Shown: positions 55,892-64,000 of the stretch, in pieces
How the letters are laid out: each line of letters starts with the position of its first letter
Position numbering within the stretch: the first letter of the stretch is position 1
DNA from: Campylobacter concisus
GTDB taxonomy: Bacteria; Campylobacterota; Campylobacteria; Campylobacterales; Campylobacteraceae
Assembly: GCF_003049085.1 (NCBI RefSeq)
Contig: NZ_PIQX01000001.1
Coordinates: forward strand, 186,001-250,000
Reading direction: 5' to 3'
DNA: 64,000 bases
The notes under the pieces: generated by a model
Told to the model about the DNA's origin: nothing
What the model saw: only the letters and a program-made list of their open reading frames with translations
Databases searched by the model: none
Made by a program: the position numbers and the translations under genes

Positions 55892-58513
55892 TTATTCCAA
55901 AAGCCCCATATCTTCGCTTGGTGCTTCATCCTCATCTTCGCCATCATCTGCCTTAGGGCATCTTGCAATACTTACAACATCATCGCCATCGACATTTACG
56001 ACGATCACGCCACTTGTGTTACGTCCTGCTTTGCGGATGCTTTGCATATCGACTCTTATCATCTTGCCGCTTGATGTTAGAGCCATTAGATCTTGTTCTT
56101 CATCAACCATCACAACGCCCACTAGATCGCCTGTTCTGCTTGTTAGTTTCATGCAGATGACGCCTTTACCGCCGCGGTTTGTCAAGCGGTACTCATCAGC
56201 GGTTGTGCGCTTGCCGATACCTTTTTGAGATATGCTTAAAATTTCTTGATCATTGCTTTCGATGACTGCTGCGCCCACGACCTCATCGCCTGGCTCTTTA
56301 AATTTAATGCCAGTTACGCCGCGTGCAGTTCTGCCCATTTGGCGAACCTTGCTGATCTTAAATTTAAGGCACATACCCTTTTTAGTAACGACAAACAGCA
56401 TTGTCTCATCGCCTGAGTTTGCATCCTCTTCGGCATTTGCACTATCTTCATCGATCTCGTTTTGAAGCTCTTCAACTTCAAGCACCTCAGTCTCTACGCT
56501 TAGCTCATTTTCAGGGTCGGTGACCGGCATATCATCGTATGTTTGAGCGATGAGCGCAGTTACTAGCTCGTCGTTCTCATCGAGGCTTATCGCTCTTACG
56601 CCAACTGAGCGGATGTTTTTAAACTCACTTAAATTTGTGCGTTTTACGATGCCATTTTTAGTAAAGAATGCTAGCGATTTGCTCTCGTCAAAATCAGTCG
56701 TTGGGATGATCGCCTTGATCTTCTCATCAGGCTGCAACTGGATCAAATTTACAACTGCTTTGCCTTTTGCTGTGCGGCTTCCCTCTGGGATCTTATAGAC
56801 TTTTAGCCAGTAGAGCTGTCCGCGGTCAGTCACAAACATAAGCGTATCGTGGGTATTTGAAGTAAAGAAGCTTTCTATAAAGTCATCATCGTATGTCGTG
56901 ACCGCTACTTTGCCCTTGCCACCACGTTTTTGCTTCTCGTACTGCTTGCTTGGCACACGCTTGATGTAGCCGCGGTGAGTTATGGTTACGACCATATTTT
57001 CATTTGGTATGAGATCTTCGATGTCGATATCATCGTAGTCATCAACGATCTCAGTAACTCTTGGTACTTTAAATTTATTTTTGATCTCAAGAAGCTCTTC
57101 TTTGATCAAATTTTCAAGCAATGTCTCGCTCTTTAAAATTTCATCAAGTCTTGCGATCTCAGCCATAAGCTCAGCTAGCTCGGCCTCTAGTTTTTCTCTC
57201 TCTAGGCCTGTAAGCTTGCTTAGACGCATATCAAGGATAGCGTTTGCTTGAAGTTCTGAGAGATTAAATTTACTCATCAAGCCTTCTCTAGCAACCGCCG
57301 TATCGGCACTATTTCTAATAAGCTCGATCACCTCATCTATGTTATCAAGTGCGATCTTTAGACCCTCTAAGATGTGGGCTCTTGCACGCGCTTTTTCAAG
57401 CTCAAATATCGTTCTTCTAATGATGACCGTTTTTCTGTGATTTAAAAATAGCTTAAGTAGCTCGATAAGATTAAATACCTTTGGCTCTTTGTTATTAATG
57501 GCAAGCATAATAACGCCAAAAGTGCTCTCCATCGTGGTTGATTTAAAGAGGTTGTTTAGCACGATATCGCTCATCGCGTCGCGTTTTAGCTCGATGACTA
57601 CACGGATGCCGTCCTTGTCAGACTCATCTCTAACCTCGCTGATGCCCTCTATCTGCTTATCTTTTACAAGCTCGGCGATCTGCTCGATGAGCCTTGCTTT
57701 GTTTGTTTGATAAGGCAGCTCGTCGATGACGATGACATCTTTGTTTGGCTTTTTTTCTATGTGAGTTTTGGCTCTTAGTTTGACCCTGCCACGACCTGTG
57801 CGGTAGGCCTCTATGATGCCTTTTTTACCAAAGATGATACCGCCAGTTGGGAAATCTGGACCTTTTATAAATTCCATCACCTCTTCAAGCGTCGCCTCTT
57901 TGTTTTCAAGAAGTAGCAAAAGACCGTCTATTAGCTCATCAAGGCTGTGTGGTGGGATATTTGTCGCCATACCGACCGCGATACCGCTTGAGCCGTTTAA
58001 TAATAAATTTGGCACACGGCTAGGCAAAACATCTGGCTCAACCTCTCTATCGTCATAGTTTGGCACAAAATCAACCGTGTCTTTATCGATATCTTTTAAA
58101 AGCTCTTCAGTAAGCATTGTCATTCTAGCTTCTGTATAACGCATCGCAGCTGCGCTGTCGCCATCAATCGAGCCAAAGTTTCCTTGTCCATCAACGACTG
58201 GATAACGCATAGAAAATTTCTGAGCCATACGAACAAGCGCGTCATAAACTGCTGTGTCACCATGTGGGTGGTACTTACCGATGACTTCACCGACGATACG
58301 AGCTGACTTCATATAGGCACTTCTGCTGCCAACACCGAGGTTATCCATAGCGTATAAAATTCTTCTATGAACTGGCTTTAATCCGTCTCTAGCGTCAGGC
58401 AAAGCACGTCCGACGATGACGCTCATAGAGTAGTCAAGATAGCTAGTTTTTATAGACTCTTCGATATCAACAGATGCGATATCTTGGGTTAATTCAAGTA
58501 GATTGTCTTTCAT
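55892..58513 (-). CDS. gyrA: DNA gyrase subunit A
   Basis: Breakage/reunion subunit of type II topoisomerase. 873 residues. Catalytic Tyr126 in [12 protein letters not shown]; GyrA-box QKRGGKGKV near residue 530. The quinolone-resistance region reads [10 protein letters not shown] with Thr87 and Asp91, the unmutated state for Campylobacter. The C-terminal acidic tail ([10 protein letters not shown]) is present. First of the run gyrA-flgP-flgQ-flgR. Confidence 0.97.
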   Translation of the reverse strand: MKDNLLELTQDIASVDIEESIKTSYLDYSMSVIVGRALPDARDGLKPVHRRILYAMDNLGVGSRSAYMKSARIVGEVIGKYHPHGDTAVYDALVRMAQKFSMRYPVVDGQGNFGSIDGDSAAAMRYTEARMTMLTEELLKDIDKDTVDFVPNYDDREVEPDVLPSRVPNLLLNGSSGIAVGMATNIPPHSLDELIDGLLLLLENKEATLEEVMEFIKGPDFPTGGIIFGKKGIIEAYRTGRGRVKLRAKTHIEKKPNKDVIVIDELPYQTNKARLIEQIAELVKDKQIEGISEVRDESDKDGIRVVIELKRDAMSDIVLNNLFKSTTMESTFGVIMLAINNKEPKVFNLIELLKLFLNHRKTVIIRRTIFELEKARARAHILEGLKIALDNIDEVIELIRNSADTAVAREGLMSKFNLSELQANAILDMRLSKLTGLEREKLEAELAELMAEIARLDEILKSETLLENLIKEELLEIKNKFKVPRVTEIVDDYDDIDIEDLIPNENMVVTITHRGYIKRVPSKQYEKQKRGGKGKVAVTTYDDDFIESFFTSNTHDTLMFVTDRGQLYWLKVYKIPEGSRTAKGKAVVNLIQLQPDEKIKAIIPTTDFDESKSLAFFTKNGIVKRTNLSEFKNIRSVGVRAISLDENDELVTALIAQTYDDMPVTDPENELSVETEVLEVEELQNEIDEDSANAEEDANSGDETMLFVVTKKGMCLKFKISKVRQMGRTARGVTGIKFKEPGDEVVGAAVIESNDQEILSISQKGIGKRTTADEYRLTNRGGKGVICMKLTSRTGDLVGVVMVDEEQDLMALTSSGKMIRVDMQSIRKAGRNTSGVIVVNVDGDDVVSIARCPKADDGEDEDEAPSEDMGLLE

Positions 58514-58539
58514 TTTTTTCCTTAAATTTAGCTTGGCTG

Positions 58540-58545
58540 ATTTTA
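58540..58545 (-). promoter_or_regulatory. Probable -10 of gyrA
   Basis: TAAAAT on the minus strand in TTTTAAGCTAAAATCAG, about 30 bases before the gyrA ATG. The flanking -35 is not convincing. Confidence 0.38.
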
Positions 58546-58611
58546 GCTTAAAATTAATAAAAACTTGCTAAATAGCAAATCAGCGACTTTAGCAATAGAG
58601 CGATGAAAATT

Positions 58612-59007
58612 TTAGTCTAAAATTTTTGCTATCTGCTCTTTTTTAAGAATAAAATCATAGCTAAAAGCATCAACCACGACTCCAGCGTAGCTGCTCTCTT
58701 TTAGCATCGCAAGATACTCTTTTAGCCCTATCTCAATGCTTTCTTGCTCGCTGTCATTTCGCCAAAGCTTCATCGCTTCTTTGCTTGTAAATGCCGGAAA
58801 ATAGCTAAGCTTTTCGCCCTCATCTTCAAGCAAAATAAATTTGATATTTGAGCCCTCTTCTTCGTAAACTACACCACCATCTGGCTTTGCAAGTGCTTGG
58901 TTTAAAAGCACCGGAGCGAAAAAGCTAGCCTTTTTTAAAGCCGCTATCAAATTTATCTCATTTTGCTGGCTAGGATTACTTAAAAATTTATCCATCGCTT
59001 CTTGCAT
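58612..59007 (-). CDS. SseB-like protein
   Basis: A 131-residue protein with an SseB N-terminal-like pattern (FFAPVLLNQALAKPDGGVV, YFPAFTSKEAMKLWRND, VDAFSYDFILKKEQI). Family members have no agreed enzymatic function. It lies one base behind gmhA in the heptose operon and so may share its transcript. Confidence 0.75.
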   Translation of the reverse strand: MQEAMDKFLSNPSQQNEINLIAALKKASFFAPVLLNQALAKPDGGVVYEEEGSNIKFILLEDEGEKLSYFPAFTSKEAMKLWRNDSEQESIEIGLKEYLAMLKESSYAGVVVDAFSYDFILKKEQIAKILD

Positions 59008-59008
59008 A

Positions 59009-59578
59009 TTAACCCCTAAAAACCTCGTCTACGGCCTGGCAGATCGTGTGAATAAAAAATATGTGCGACTCTTGTATCCTTGCAGTGTCGCTTGAGTTAA
59101 CGACTAAATTTAGATCGCAGCCCTCATTCATCGCTCCGCCTCCTTTGCCACTAAGTCCAAGCACTGATACGCCCATTTTCTTTGCACTTTTTATAGCCTC
59201 AAGAACGTTTTTGCTGTTGCCGCTTGTTGAGATCGCTACGAGTAAGTCGCCAGGACGAGCCAAGGCCTCAAGCTGACGTGAAAAAACGTAATCAAAGCCG
59301 TAGTCGTTGCCGATAGCCGTAAGTGCCGAAGTATCAGTGGTTAGCGCGATGCCCGGGAGCGCTTGACGCTCGCTTTTATATCTGCCAGTTAGCTCAGCTG
59401 CAAAGTGCTGAGCGTCCGCCGCAGAGCCACCGTTGCCGCATATTAGCACCTTTTTGCCATTTTTTAGCGTATCAGCTACCATCTGGCAAGCACGCTCTAG
59501 GCTATCAAGCAAATTTACATGCTCGCTAAAGGTCTTTTGGTGAGCCTCGAGCTCATTTTTTATCATCGTTTTTAGCAT
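59009..59578 (-). CDS. gmhA: Sedoheptulose-7-phosphate isomerase
   Basis: First step of ADP-heptose synthesis for LOS core. 189 residues: [57 protein letters not shown] and [13 protein letters not shown]. Overlaps hldE by 26 bases; an internal ATG at 59566 could be the true start and would cut that overlap. Confidence 0.94.
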   Translation of the reverse strand: MLKTMIKNELEAHQKTFSEHVNLLDSLERACQMVADTLKNGKKVLICGNGGSAADAQHFAAELTGRYKSERQALPGIALTTDTSALTAIGNDYGFDYVFSRQLEALARPGDLLVAISTSGNSKNVLEAIKSAKKMGVSVLGLSGKGGGAMNEGCDLNLVVNSSDTARIQESHIFFIHTICQAVDEVFRG

Positions 59579-60971
59579 CTTTTATCCTTTTTATTATCCC
59601 TGTCGTGCTTTTACCCTCGACAAAGTCGATGAGCCTGACCTCTTTTACGATCTCGCTGCCAACGACCTCTTTGTCTTTATAATCAGCCCCTTTTACAAGC
59701 ACGTCAGGCTTTATCTTTGCTATTAAATTTAGAGGCGTATCCTCGTCAAAAATCACGACATAGTCAACAAATCCAAGTCCACTTAGCACGCAAGCTCTAT
59801 CATCTTGTGAGTTTATAGGTCTTGCCTCGCCTTTTAGCCTCTTTACTGAAGCATCAGAATTTAGCCCGACGACCAAAAGATCGCCAAGCTCCCTTGCGCA
59901 CGCTAGGTATTTTACGTGTCCAGCGTGCAAGATATCAAAGCAGCCATTTGTGAAAACGACCTTTTTCTTGCCCTTTTGGCTCAAAATTTCCTCTAGCTCC
60001 TCAACGCTTTTAAGCTTGTGCTCGAAATTTGCTCCAAATGAGCTATTTAGCAGCTGCTCGATCTCGCTAAAGCTAGCCGTTGCGCTACCTATCTTTGCTA
60101 CAACTACGGCTGCTGCAAGGTTTGCTATCTTTATCGCCTCTTTTATATCAGCTCCGTTTGCTAGCATGTAGCCAAGTGTCGCCAGCACCGTATCTCCAGC
60201 GCCAGTGACGTCAAAGACCTCTTTTGCTTTTGCCGCAAAGATATGCAATTTGTCATCATATAGCGCGATGCCTTCTTCTGAGATCGTGATGATCGAATAG
60301 GTCAAATTTAGCTCGTCTTTTAGCTGTTTTATCGCCTTTTCAAGCTCAGCCTTGTCTTTTATCTTTAAATTTGTAGCCTCGCTCGCCTCTTTTTTATTTG
60401 GCGTTAGAAGGGTTGCGTTTTTATACTTTGAGTAGTCGCTGCCTTTTGGATCGATAAGCACTGGGATCTTTAGCTTCACGCACTCGTTTATGATCTCTTG
60501 GCAGACCTTTTCGCTAAGCACGCCCTTGCCGTAGTCACTTAGCAAGACGGCCTTGAAATTTGCAAGATTTTCTTTTACTTTTGAGACGAGCTCATCTTCT
60601 AAATTTATCTTGACAACGCTCTCTTTATCGATCCTGACAACTTGCTGGTGAGACGCCATAATGCGGCTTTTTATCGAGCTCTCGCGCCCTTTTTCAGTAA
60701 GGATGAGCTCATCTTTTACATTTAGCTCAGCAAGCTTCTCTTTTATCTTTTTGCCAGCCTCGTCATCTCCTAAGACGCTAGCCACGCTCACGTTTGCGCC
60801 AAGAGAGAGTAAATTTCTTACTACATTGCCAGCGCCGCCAAGCGTGTAGGTTTCGTTATTTATCTTTACCACCTGCACAGGCGCTTCAGGCGAGATGCGC
60901 TCGCAACTGCCCCAGATATAGTGATCTAGCATGAGATCGCCGACTACTAAAATTTTAACTCTCTTAGCCAT
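59553..60971 (-). CDS. hldE: Bifunctional heptose-7-phosphate kinase / heptose-1-phosphate adenylyltransferase
   Basis: Steps two and four of the ADP-heptose pathway. Kinase domain (about 1-320) with the PfkB motifs [15 protein letters not shown] and [14 protein letters not shown]. Nucleotidyltransferase (about 340-472) with [16 protein letters not shown]. Length 472 is normal. Overlaps hldD by eight bases. Confidence 0.95.
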   Translation of the reverse strand: MAKRVKILVVGDLMLDHYIWGSCERISPEAPVQVVKINNETYTLGGAGNVVRNLLSLGANVSVASVLGDDEAGKKIKEKLAELNVKDELILTEKGRESSIKSRIMASHQQVVRIDKESVVKINLEDELVSKVKENLANFKAVLLSDYGKGVLSEKVCQEIINECVKLKIPVLIDPKGSDYSKYKNATLLTPNKKEASEATNLKIKDKAELEKAIKQLKDELNLTYSIITISEEGIALYDDKLHIFAAKAKEVFDVTGAGDTVLATLGYMLANGADIKEAIKIANLAAAVVVAKIGSATASFSEIEQLLNSSFGANFEHKLKSVEELEEILSQKGKKKVVFTNGCFDILHAGHVKYLACARELGDLLVVGLNSDASVKRLKGEARPINSQDDRACVLSGLGFVDYVVIFDEDTPLNLIAKIKPDVLVKGADYKDKEVVGSEIVKEVRLIDFVEGKSTTGIIKRIKDAKNDDKK

Positions 60972-61953
60972 TTAGCTCTTCCTTATAAATTCTCTTTATC
61001 TCTGGCAAGTAGTCTTTTATCGCCTCTTCTAAGCTCCAAGTCGCACTAAAGCCAAATGCCTCGCGAGCTGGGGCGACGTCGGCCTCTGTGTGAAACTGAT
61101 AAGAGCCCACAAATGGGTTTTTGATATATTCGTTACCTAAATTTACGCCGATCTCGCGTTGCAAGATGTCAGCGATATCTTGAAAGCTTCTAGCCTTGCC
61201 AGTAGCTGCGTTATAGACGCCACTTGGCGCATCAAGCGCTTTTATGTTTGCGTCAATGATATCTTTTATATAGACAAAGTCGCGTTTGATCTGGTCGCTA
61301 CCCTCAAAGAGCCTTGGGGTCTTGCCAGCTAAAATTTGCAGACCAAACTGAAGCACCATCGAGGCAGTTTTATTTTTGAAAAACTCGCCCTTGCCAAAGA
61401 CGTTAAAATACCTCAGCCCAACCACGCTCACACCGCGTTTTGCGTAAATTTTATTGATATTATCCATGCTTAGCTTGCTAAAGCCATAGACGTTATTTGG
61501 CGCTTCGCACTCGCCAACTGTTTGTGGGCTCTTTGCGTTGCCATAAGTCGCCCCTGAGCTAGCGTAGATCATCTTTGTGCCTAAACTCTCGCAGATATCA
61601 AGCAAATTTACAAAGGCATTTACATTTGTTTTTATTAGCTCATCTTGCTCTTTTACAGTGGTGTCAGAGATCGCTGCTTCGTGATAGATGACGTCTGGGC
61701 GAAAGCTTTTTATCTTCTCAAGCGTGCTAGGGTCATTGATGTCGCCGGCGTAAATTTCACCTTTAAAACCAAGTAAATTTTTAAAATGGCCAAAGCTTTT
61801 TAGGTTGCCGTTGCTAAATGTCTCGTCATTTCTAAATTTATCCACAACAAGCACGTGAGCATCTTTAAAATTTTCGTCAAAATAATGCGCCAGCGCCGAG
61901 CCTATAAAGCCAGCGCCACCAGTTATAACTATCTTTTTTCCATTTAAATTCAT
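60964..61953 (-). CDS. hldD: ADP-L-glycero-D-manno-heptose 6-epimerase
   Basis: Final step of the pathway. 329 residues, NAD(P) short-chain epimerase: VITGGAGFIGSALAHYF, YASSGATYGNAK (catalytic Ser/Thr region), YGFSKLSMDN (catalytic Tyr-Lys) and RYFNVFGKGEFFKN. Overlaps gmhB by four bases. Confidence 0.95.
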   Translation of the reverse strand: MNLNGKKIVITGGAGFIGSALAHYFDENFKDAHVLVVDKFRNDETFSNGNLKSFGHFKNLLGFKGEIYAGDINDPSTLEKIKSFRPDVIYHEAAISDTTVKEQDELIKTNVNAFVNLLDICESLGTKMIYASSGATYGNAKSPQTVGECEAPNNVYGFSKLSMDNINKIYAKRGVSVVGLRYFNVFGKGEFFKNKTASMVLQFGLQILAGKTPRLFEGSDQIKRDFVYIKDIIDANIKALDAPSGVYNAATGKARSFQDIADILQREIGVNLGNEYIKNPFVGSYQFHTEADVAPAREAFGFSATWSLEEAIKDYLPEIKRIYKEELNG

Positions 61954-62465
61954 AGTGATTTTTCCTTTTTTAGCTTATTTAAAACATCTCTGACATCTTT
62001 AAAATTTATGCCATCGAGCAAGAAATTTCTACCAACGCCTGCTCTTTTGCCAGCTTCGACATCGCTTGGTTTATCACCTATCATGAGCGAGTTTTCAAGG
62101 TCTATGTCAAACTCTTTGCAAGCATCAAGTATCATTTTTGTATTTGGTTTTCTGCAAGCGCAATCCGCCTCTGGGGCATGTGGGCAAAAATAGACTTTGG
62201 TGATAAAAATTTGCTCTTTTTTAAAGCTTTCAAGCATAAATTTATTTAGAGCGTCAAACTGCTCCTGCGTGTAGTAGCCTCTTCCGATACCTGATTGATT
62301 TGTCACGACAAAGAGCTTGTAGCCAGCCCCAGCAAATTCCCTTAACGCATCAAAAATGCCATCGATAAATTTAAAATCTTTTATCTCGTAAACATATCCA
62401 GCATCTTCGTTTATTACGCCGTCTCTATCTAGAAAAAGTGCTTTAATAGGCTCATTTTTATTCAT
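61950..62465 (-). CDS. gmhB: D-glycero-D-manno-heptose-1,7-bisphosphate 7-phosphatase
   Basis: Third step. HAD phosphatase with LFLDRDGVINEDAGYV, VTNQSGIGRGYYT, the zinc-site Cys set CPHAPEADCACRKP, and IGDKPSDVEAG. 171 residues. First gene of the heptose operon on minus. Confidence 0.94.
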   Translation of the reverse strand: MNKNEPIKALFLDRDGVINEDAGYVYEIKDFKFIDGIFDALREFAGAGYKLFVVTNQSGIGRGYYTQEQFDALNKFMLESFKKEQIFITKVYFCPHAPEADCACRKPNTKMILDACKEFDIDLENSLMIGDKPSDVEAGKRAGVGRNFLLDGINFKDVRDVLNKLKKEKSL

Positions 62466-62500
62466 TTGGTGATTATAGCCAAAATATTTTAACTAGCTTC

Positions 62501-62528
62501 TTGCGAATTTACCTTTTTGTACTATAAT
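62501..62528 (+). promoter_or_regulatory. Promoter of the cytochrome c gene
   Basis: TTGCGA (62501-62506), 16 bases, then TATAAT (62523-62528) within TTTTTGTACTATAAT, about 29 bases before the ATG. AAAGGAT is the ribosome binding site. Good sigma70 fit for this genome. Confidence 0.55.
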
Positions 62529-62556
62529 GCACAAACTTTTTTACAAAGGATGAAGA

Positions 62557-62859
62557 ATGAAAAAATTACTAATTGTTTCTAGCGTTGCGGCTCTACTTTC
62601 AACTGCTGCCTTTGCTGCAGATGGTGCTGCTATCTACAAAAAATGCATCGCCTGTCATGGTGCAAAAGCTGAAAAAGTGTTTAATAATAAAGTTCCAGCT
62701 TTAACATCTCTTGATGCAGCAGCTATCGAAGAGGCACTAAAGGGCTATAAAACAGGAGCAAATAAATTTGGTCTTGGCGCTATGATGAAACCAATCGCTA
62801 CGCCAATGAGCGACGAAGATGCAAAAGCAGTAGCTGAATACATCCAAACTTTAAAATAA
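62557..62859 (+). CDS. Periplasmic class I cytochrome c
   Basis: A 100-residue exported cytochrome: signal LLIVSSVAALLSTAAFAADG, haem site CIACHG and axial Met in MMKPIATPM. Small c-type cytochromes of this kind carry electrons to cbb3 oxidase, whose assembly genes ccoS/ccoI lie elsewhere in this window. Downstream of gmhB in divergent orientation. Confidence 0.93.
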   Translation: MKKLLIVSSVAALLSTAAFAADGAAIYKKCIACHGAKAEKVFNNKVPALTSLDAAAIEEALKGYKTGANKFGLGAMMKPIATPMSDEDAKAVAEYIQTLK

Positions 62860-62865
62860 TAATTA

Positions 62866-62890
62866 GGGGCATTCGCCCCCTTCTATATTT
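62866..62890 (+). terminator. Terminator after the cytochrome c gene
   Basis: GGGGC/GCCCC, 5-bp GC stem with an ATTC loop followed by C then TTCTATATTTTT. Short but GC-rich in an AT-rich setting. Confidence 0.6.
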
Positions 62891-63009
62891 TTAAATTTAT
62901 ACTAATAATCCATAAAACAATACTAGGTGGAAAATTCTCTTTTTATATTTAAAAGTTATGAAACCTATTTTTACTAATCTTTCTTTTTACATATTAAAAC
63001 AAAACTATT

Positions 63010-63438
63010 CTAGTCTTCAAAGCCATAAAACAACGCTTAGAAATAGCTAAGAGCGTAAGTAAAATAGAGGCTCGTAAACTCTTTACTGAAACAAAAGACG
63101 ACTAAGTGCTTCGTATGGCTTACTACTGGGTATCTCAAGGGGCTTATGACAACTGCAAAGACCTACCATTAAACAAGTGCCCCATAACTCATCTAAACCA
63201 CGATACAGCAAATCGTATGTGGTGGGCTGTAAGAAACCATCTAGGATATAAGGGAGAAAACAACACTCACGGACTATACGTATTACGCCATACAGTGGCT
63301 TCTAGGTTAGTGAGTTTGAAGGGATTTAATGCTCATAAACTGATGGCTTTTATGGGTCATACAGATATCAAAAGTAGCTTACACTACGTTCATCTCAATG
63401 TTGATGATATACGCGATGGTGTGGGGGTTGGTGCTTAG
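63010..63438 (+). pseudogene. Decayed tyrosine recombinase/integrase
   Basis: Two pieces in one frame separated by a TAA at 63103-63105. Upstream piece FKAIKQRLEIAKSVSKIEARK looks like an arm or linker. Downstream piece (110 residues if started at GTG 63106) carries the C-terminal catalytic set: HGLYVLRHTVASRLV (HxxR), MAFMGHTDIKS (His) and nucleophile Tyr in LHYVHL. The core N-terminal part with the first catalytic Arg is missing, so it should be inactive. It lies 30 bases from a tRNA half, consistent with an old integration site. Confidence 0.78.
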
Positions 63439-63467
63439 TTAAAAGATGATAAAAAGTAATGGGCATT

Positions 63468-63512
63468 TGGTTGCGGAGGACGGATTTGAACCGCCGACCT
63501 TCGGGTTATGAG
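63468..63512 (-). other. 3' half of tRNA-Met (CAT): probable attachment-site copy
   Basis: On the minus strand this reads from a 7-base anticodon loop with CAT, through the variable region and T arm (GGTTCAAATCC), to acceptor CTCCGCA, A and CCA. The 5' side does not pair: the bases just before the loop are CTTAACG, not the expected TCGGG, and no TGCGGAG acceptor strand lies upstream. So it is a truncated tRNA, not a gene. A 3' half like this is what integrases leave at one end of an element inserted into a tRNA gene. Confidence 0.82.
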
Positions 63513-63566
63513 CGTTAAGGGCTTTTATAAGTAGCCATTAAGCTACATTTTTTTAAAATCCATTTT

Positions 63567-63860
63567 ATGAAAATATTAAAAAGCACTACATTTGACAAAT
63601 GGTTACATAAATTAAATAATCCGATCGTTAAAATTTCTATTTTAAGAAGATTAGATCAAATAGAAACTAGAGATCATTTAGGAGATTATAAATTTATTGA
63701 TACAGATTTATATGAGCTTAGATTTTTTAATCGTGGTGGAATAAGAATATTTTTTACTTTTAATGGCGATGAAATAATTATATTATTAAATGCTGGCGAT
63801 AAAGATAGTCAAAGCGATGATATTAAAAAAGCAAAAGAGATATTGAAGGATTATAAATGA
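63567..63860 (+). CDS. RelE/HigB-type toxin
   Basis: A 97-residue protein of the Gp49/HigB-like toxin family: STTFDKWLHKLNNPIVKISILRRLDQIE, then YELRFFNRGGIRIFFTFNG and ILLNAGDKDSQSDDIKKAKEIL. These toxins cleave mRNA on the ribosome. It is followed with ATGA overlap by the antitoxin gene. No Shine-Dalgarno precedes its ATG, and a TAAAAT lies only 8 bases upstream, so it may be weakly translated or leaderless. Confidence 0.85.
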   Translation: MKILKSTTFDKWLHKLNNPIVKISILRRLDQIETRDHLGDYKFIDTDLYELRFFNRGGIRIFFTFNGDEIIILLNAGDKDSQSDDIKKAKEILKDYK

Positions 63861-64000
63861 AAGAAGAATTTACAAAATTTAATCTAGAAGACTATTTAAC
63901 AACCGATGAACTTAGAAAAGAATATTTAAATCAAGTTTTGGCTGATGGCGATATCGAAGAATTTAAAAGGGCTTTATTTTATATAGCAAAATCAAAAGGT
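63857..64000 (+). CDS. HigA-type antitoxin, N-terminal part (cut by window edge)
   Basis: 48 residues visible, starting KEEFTKFNLEDYLTTDELR and running to FKRALFYIAKSKG, the N-terminus of addiction-module antidote proteins that carry a Cro/C1 helix-turn-helix further on. AAGGA precedes the ATG with good spacing. Overlaps the toxin by four bases, toxin-first order as in HigBA. Cut at the window end. Confidence 0.82.
   Translation, partial: MKEEFTKFNLEDYLTTDELRKEYLNQVLADGDIEEFKRALFYIAKSKG

Noticed and set aside
55632-56228. Long open frame on plus opposite flgP and gyrA
   Set aside because: Lies fully antisense to two well-supported genes, with low-complexity Ser/Thr-rich translation typical of a codon-bias shadow; no ribosome binding site.
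58230-58280. Quinolone-resistance change in GyrA
   Set aside because: Residues equivalent to E. coli Ser83/Asp87 are Thr87 and Asp91, the wild type in Campylobacter.
63468-63512. Functional tRNA-Met gene
   Set aside because: Only the 3' half is present; the 5' acceptor and anticodon-stem strand do not pair, so it cannot fold.
1-64000. CRISPR arrays, insertion sequences, rRNA
   Set aside because: Scanned by eye; no regularly spaced repeats, transposase genes or rRNA sequence were seen.

Overview
The window is a dense, AT-rich stretch of a Campylobacter chromosome. Gene content and order (iamAB-type MCE transporter; cheZ-purE-glyQ-waaA-ffh-rpsP-trmD-rplS; nusA/HP0268-like/miaB; gyrA-flgP-flgQ-flgR-asd; gmhA-hldE-hldD-gmhB) match blocks I recall from C. 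jejuni. The blocks are joined differently, and extra genes (AbgT transporter, RclA-like reductase, Sel1 lipoproteins, PHP phosphatase) point to the C. concisus/curvus/showae side of the genus. The species is an inference; no rRNA or intact tRNA is present to test it.

Layout. 1-5.2 kb (minus): 5' part of aroB, a TrkA-like protein, and an MCE lipid transporter (STAS-permease, ATPase, MCE protein, lipoprotein). 5.3-7.1 kb (plus): tgt and a small CorA-like protein. 7.3-20.0 kb (minus): one long co-directional run from cheZ down to rplS, holding tRNA modification, ribosome, SRP, Kdo transferase and glycyl-tRNA synthetase genes. It is interrupted by an AbgT transporter and a GyrI-like protein. 20.1-28.7 kb: PHP phosphatase, glnA, dnaX, then ccoS/ccoI on minus and rho on plus. 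28.8-29.8 kb: an orphan lipoprotein and a 5'-truncated beta-barrel gene. 29.9-31.4 kb (minus): nusA and an acetyltransferase. 31.6-36.5 kb (plus): HP0268-like nuclease, miaB, a lipid acyltransferase and four envelope genes, three of which resemble a PilM/PilN/PilO set. 36.5-41.8 kb (minus): an SGNH/MBOAT O-acylation pair with a G8 tract in the MBOAT gene, two Sel1 lipoproteins and an RclA-like flavoprotein. A third Sel1 lipoprotein follows on plus.

42.5-53.8 kb holds housekeeping genes (prfB, panC, rimO, tilS, prs, a pyridoxal kinase, a radical SAM protein, hemE, yqhA-like, asd) and two small lipoproteins. 53.8-58.5 kb (minus) is flgR, flgQ, flgP and gyrA. 58.6-62.5 kb (minus) is an SseB-like protein and the complete ADP-L-glycero-D-manno-heptose pathway. 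After a small cytochrome c gene, the last 1.1 kb looks like the edge of a mobile element: a decayed tyrosine recombinase, a 45-bp 3' half of a tRNA-Met(CAT) that looks like an attachment site, and a HigB/HigA-type toxin-antitoxin pair whose antitoxin runs off the window.

The least ordinary items are the probably phase-variable O-acyltransferase (G8 tract), the PilMNO-like set behind miaB, the rearrangement scar near 29.3 kb, the tRNA-half/integrase junction, and the cysteine-rich Sel1 lipoproteins around the RclA-like enzyme.
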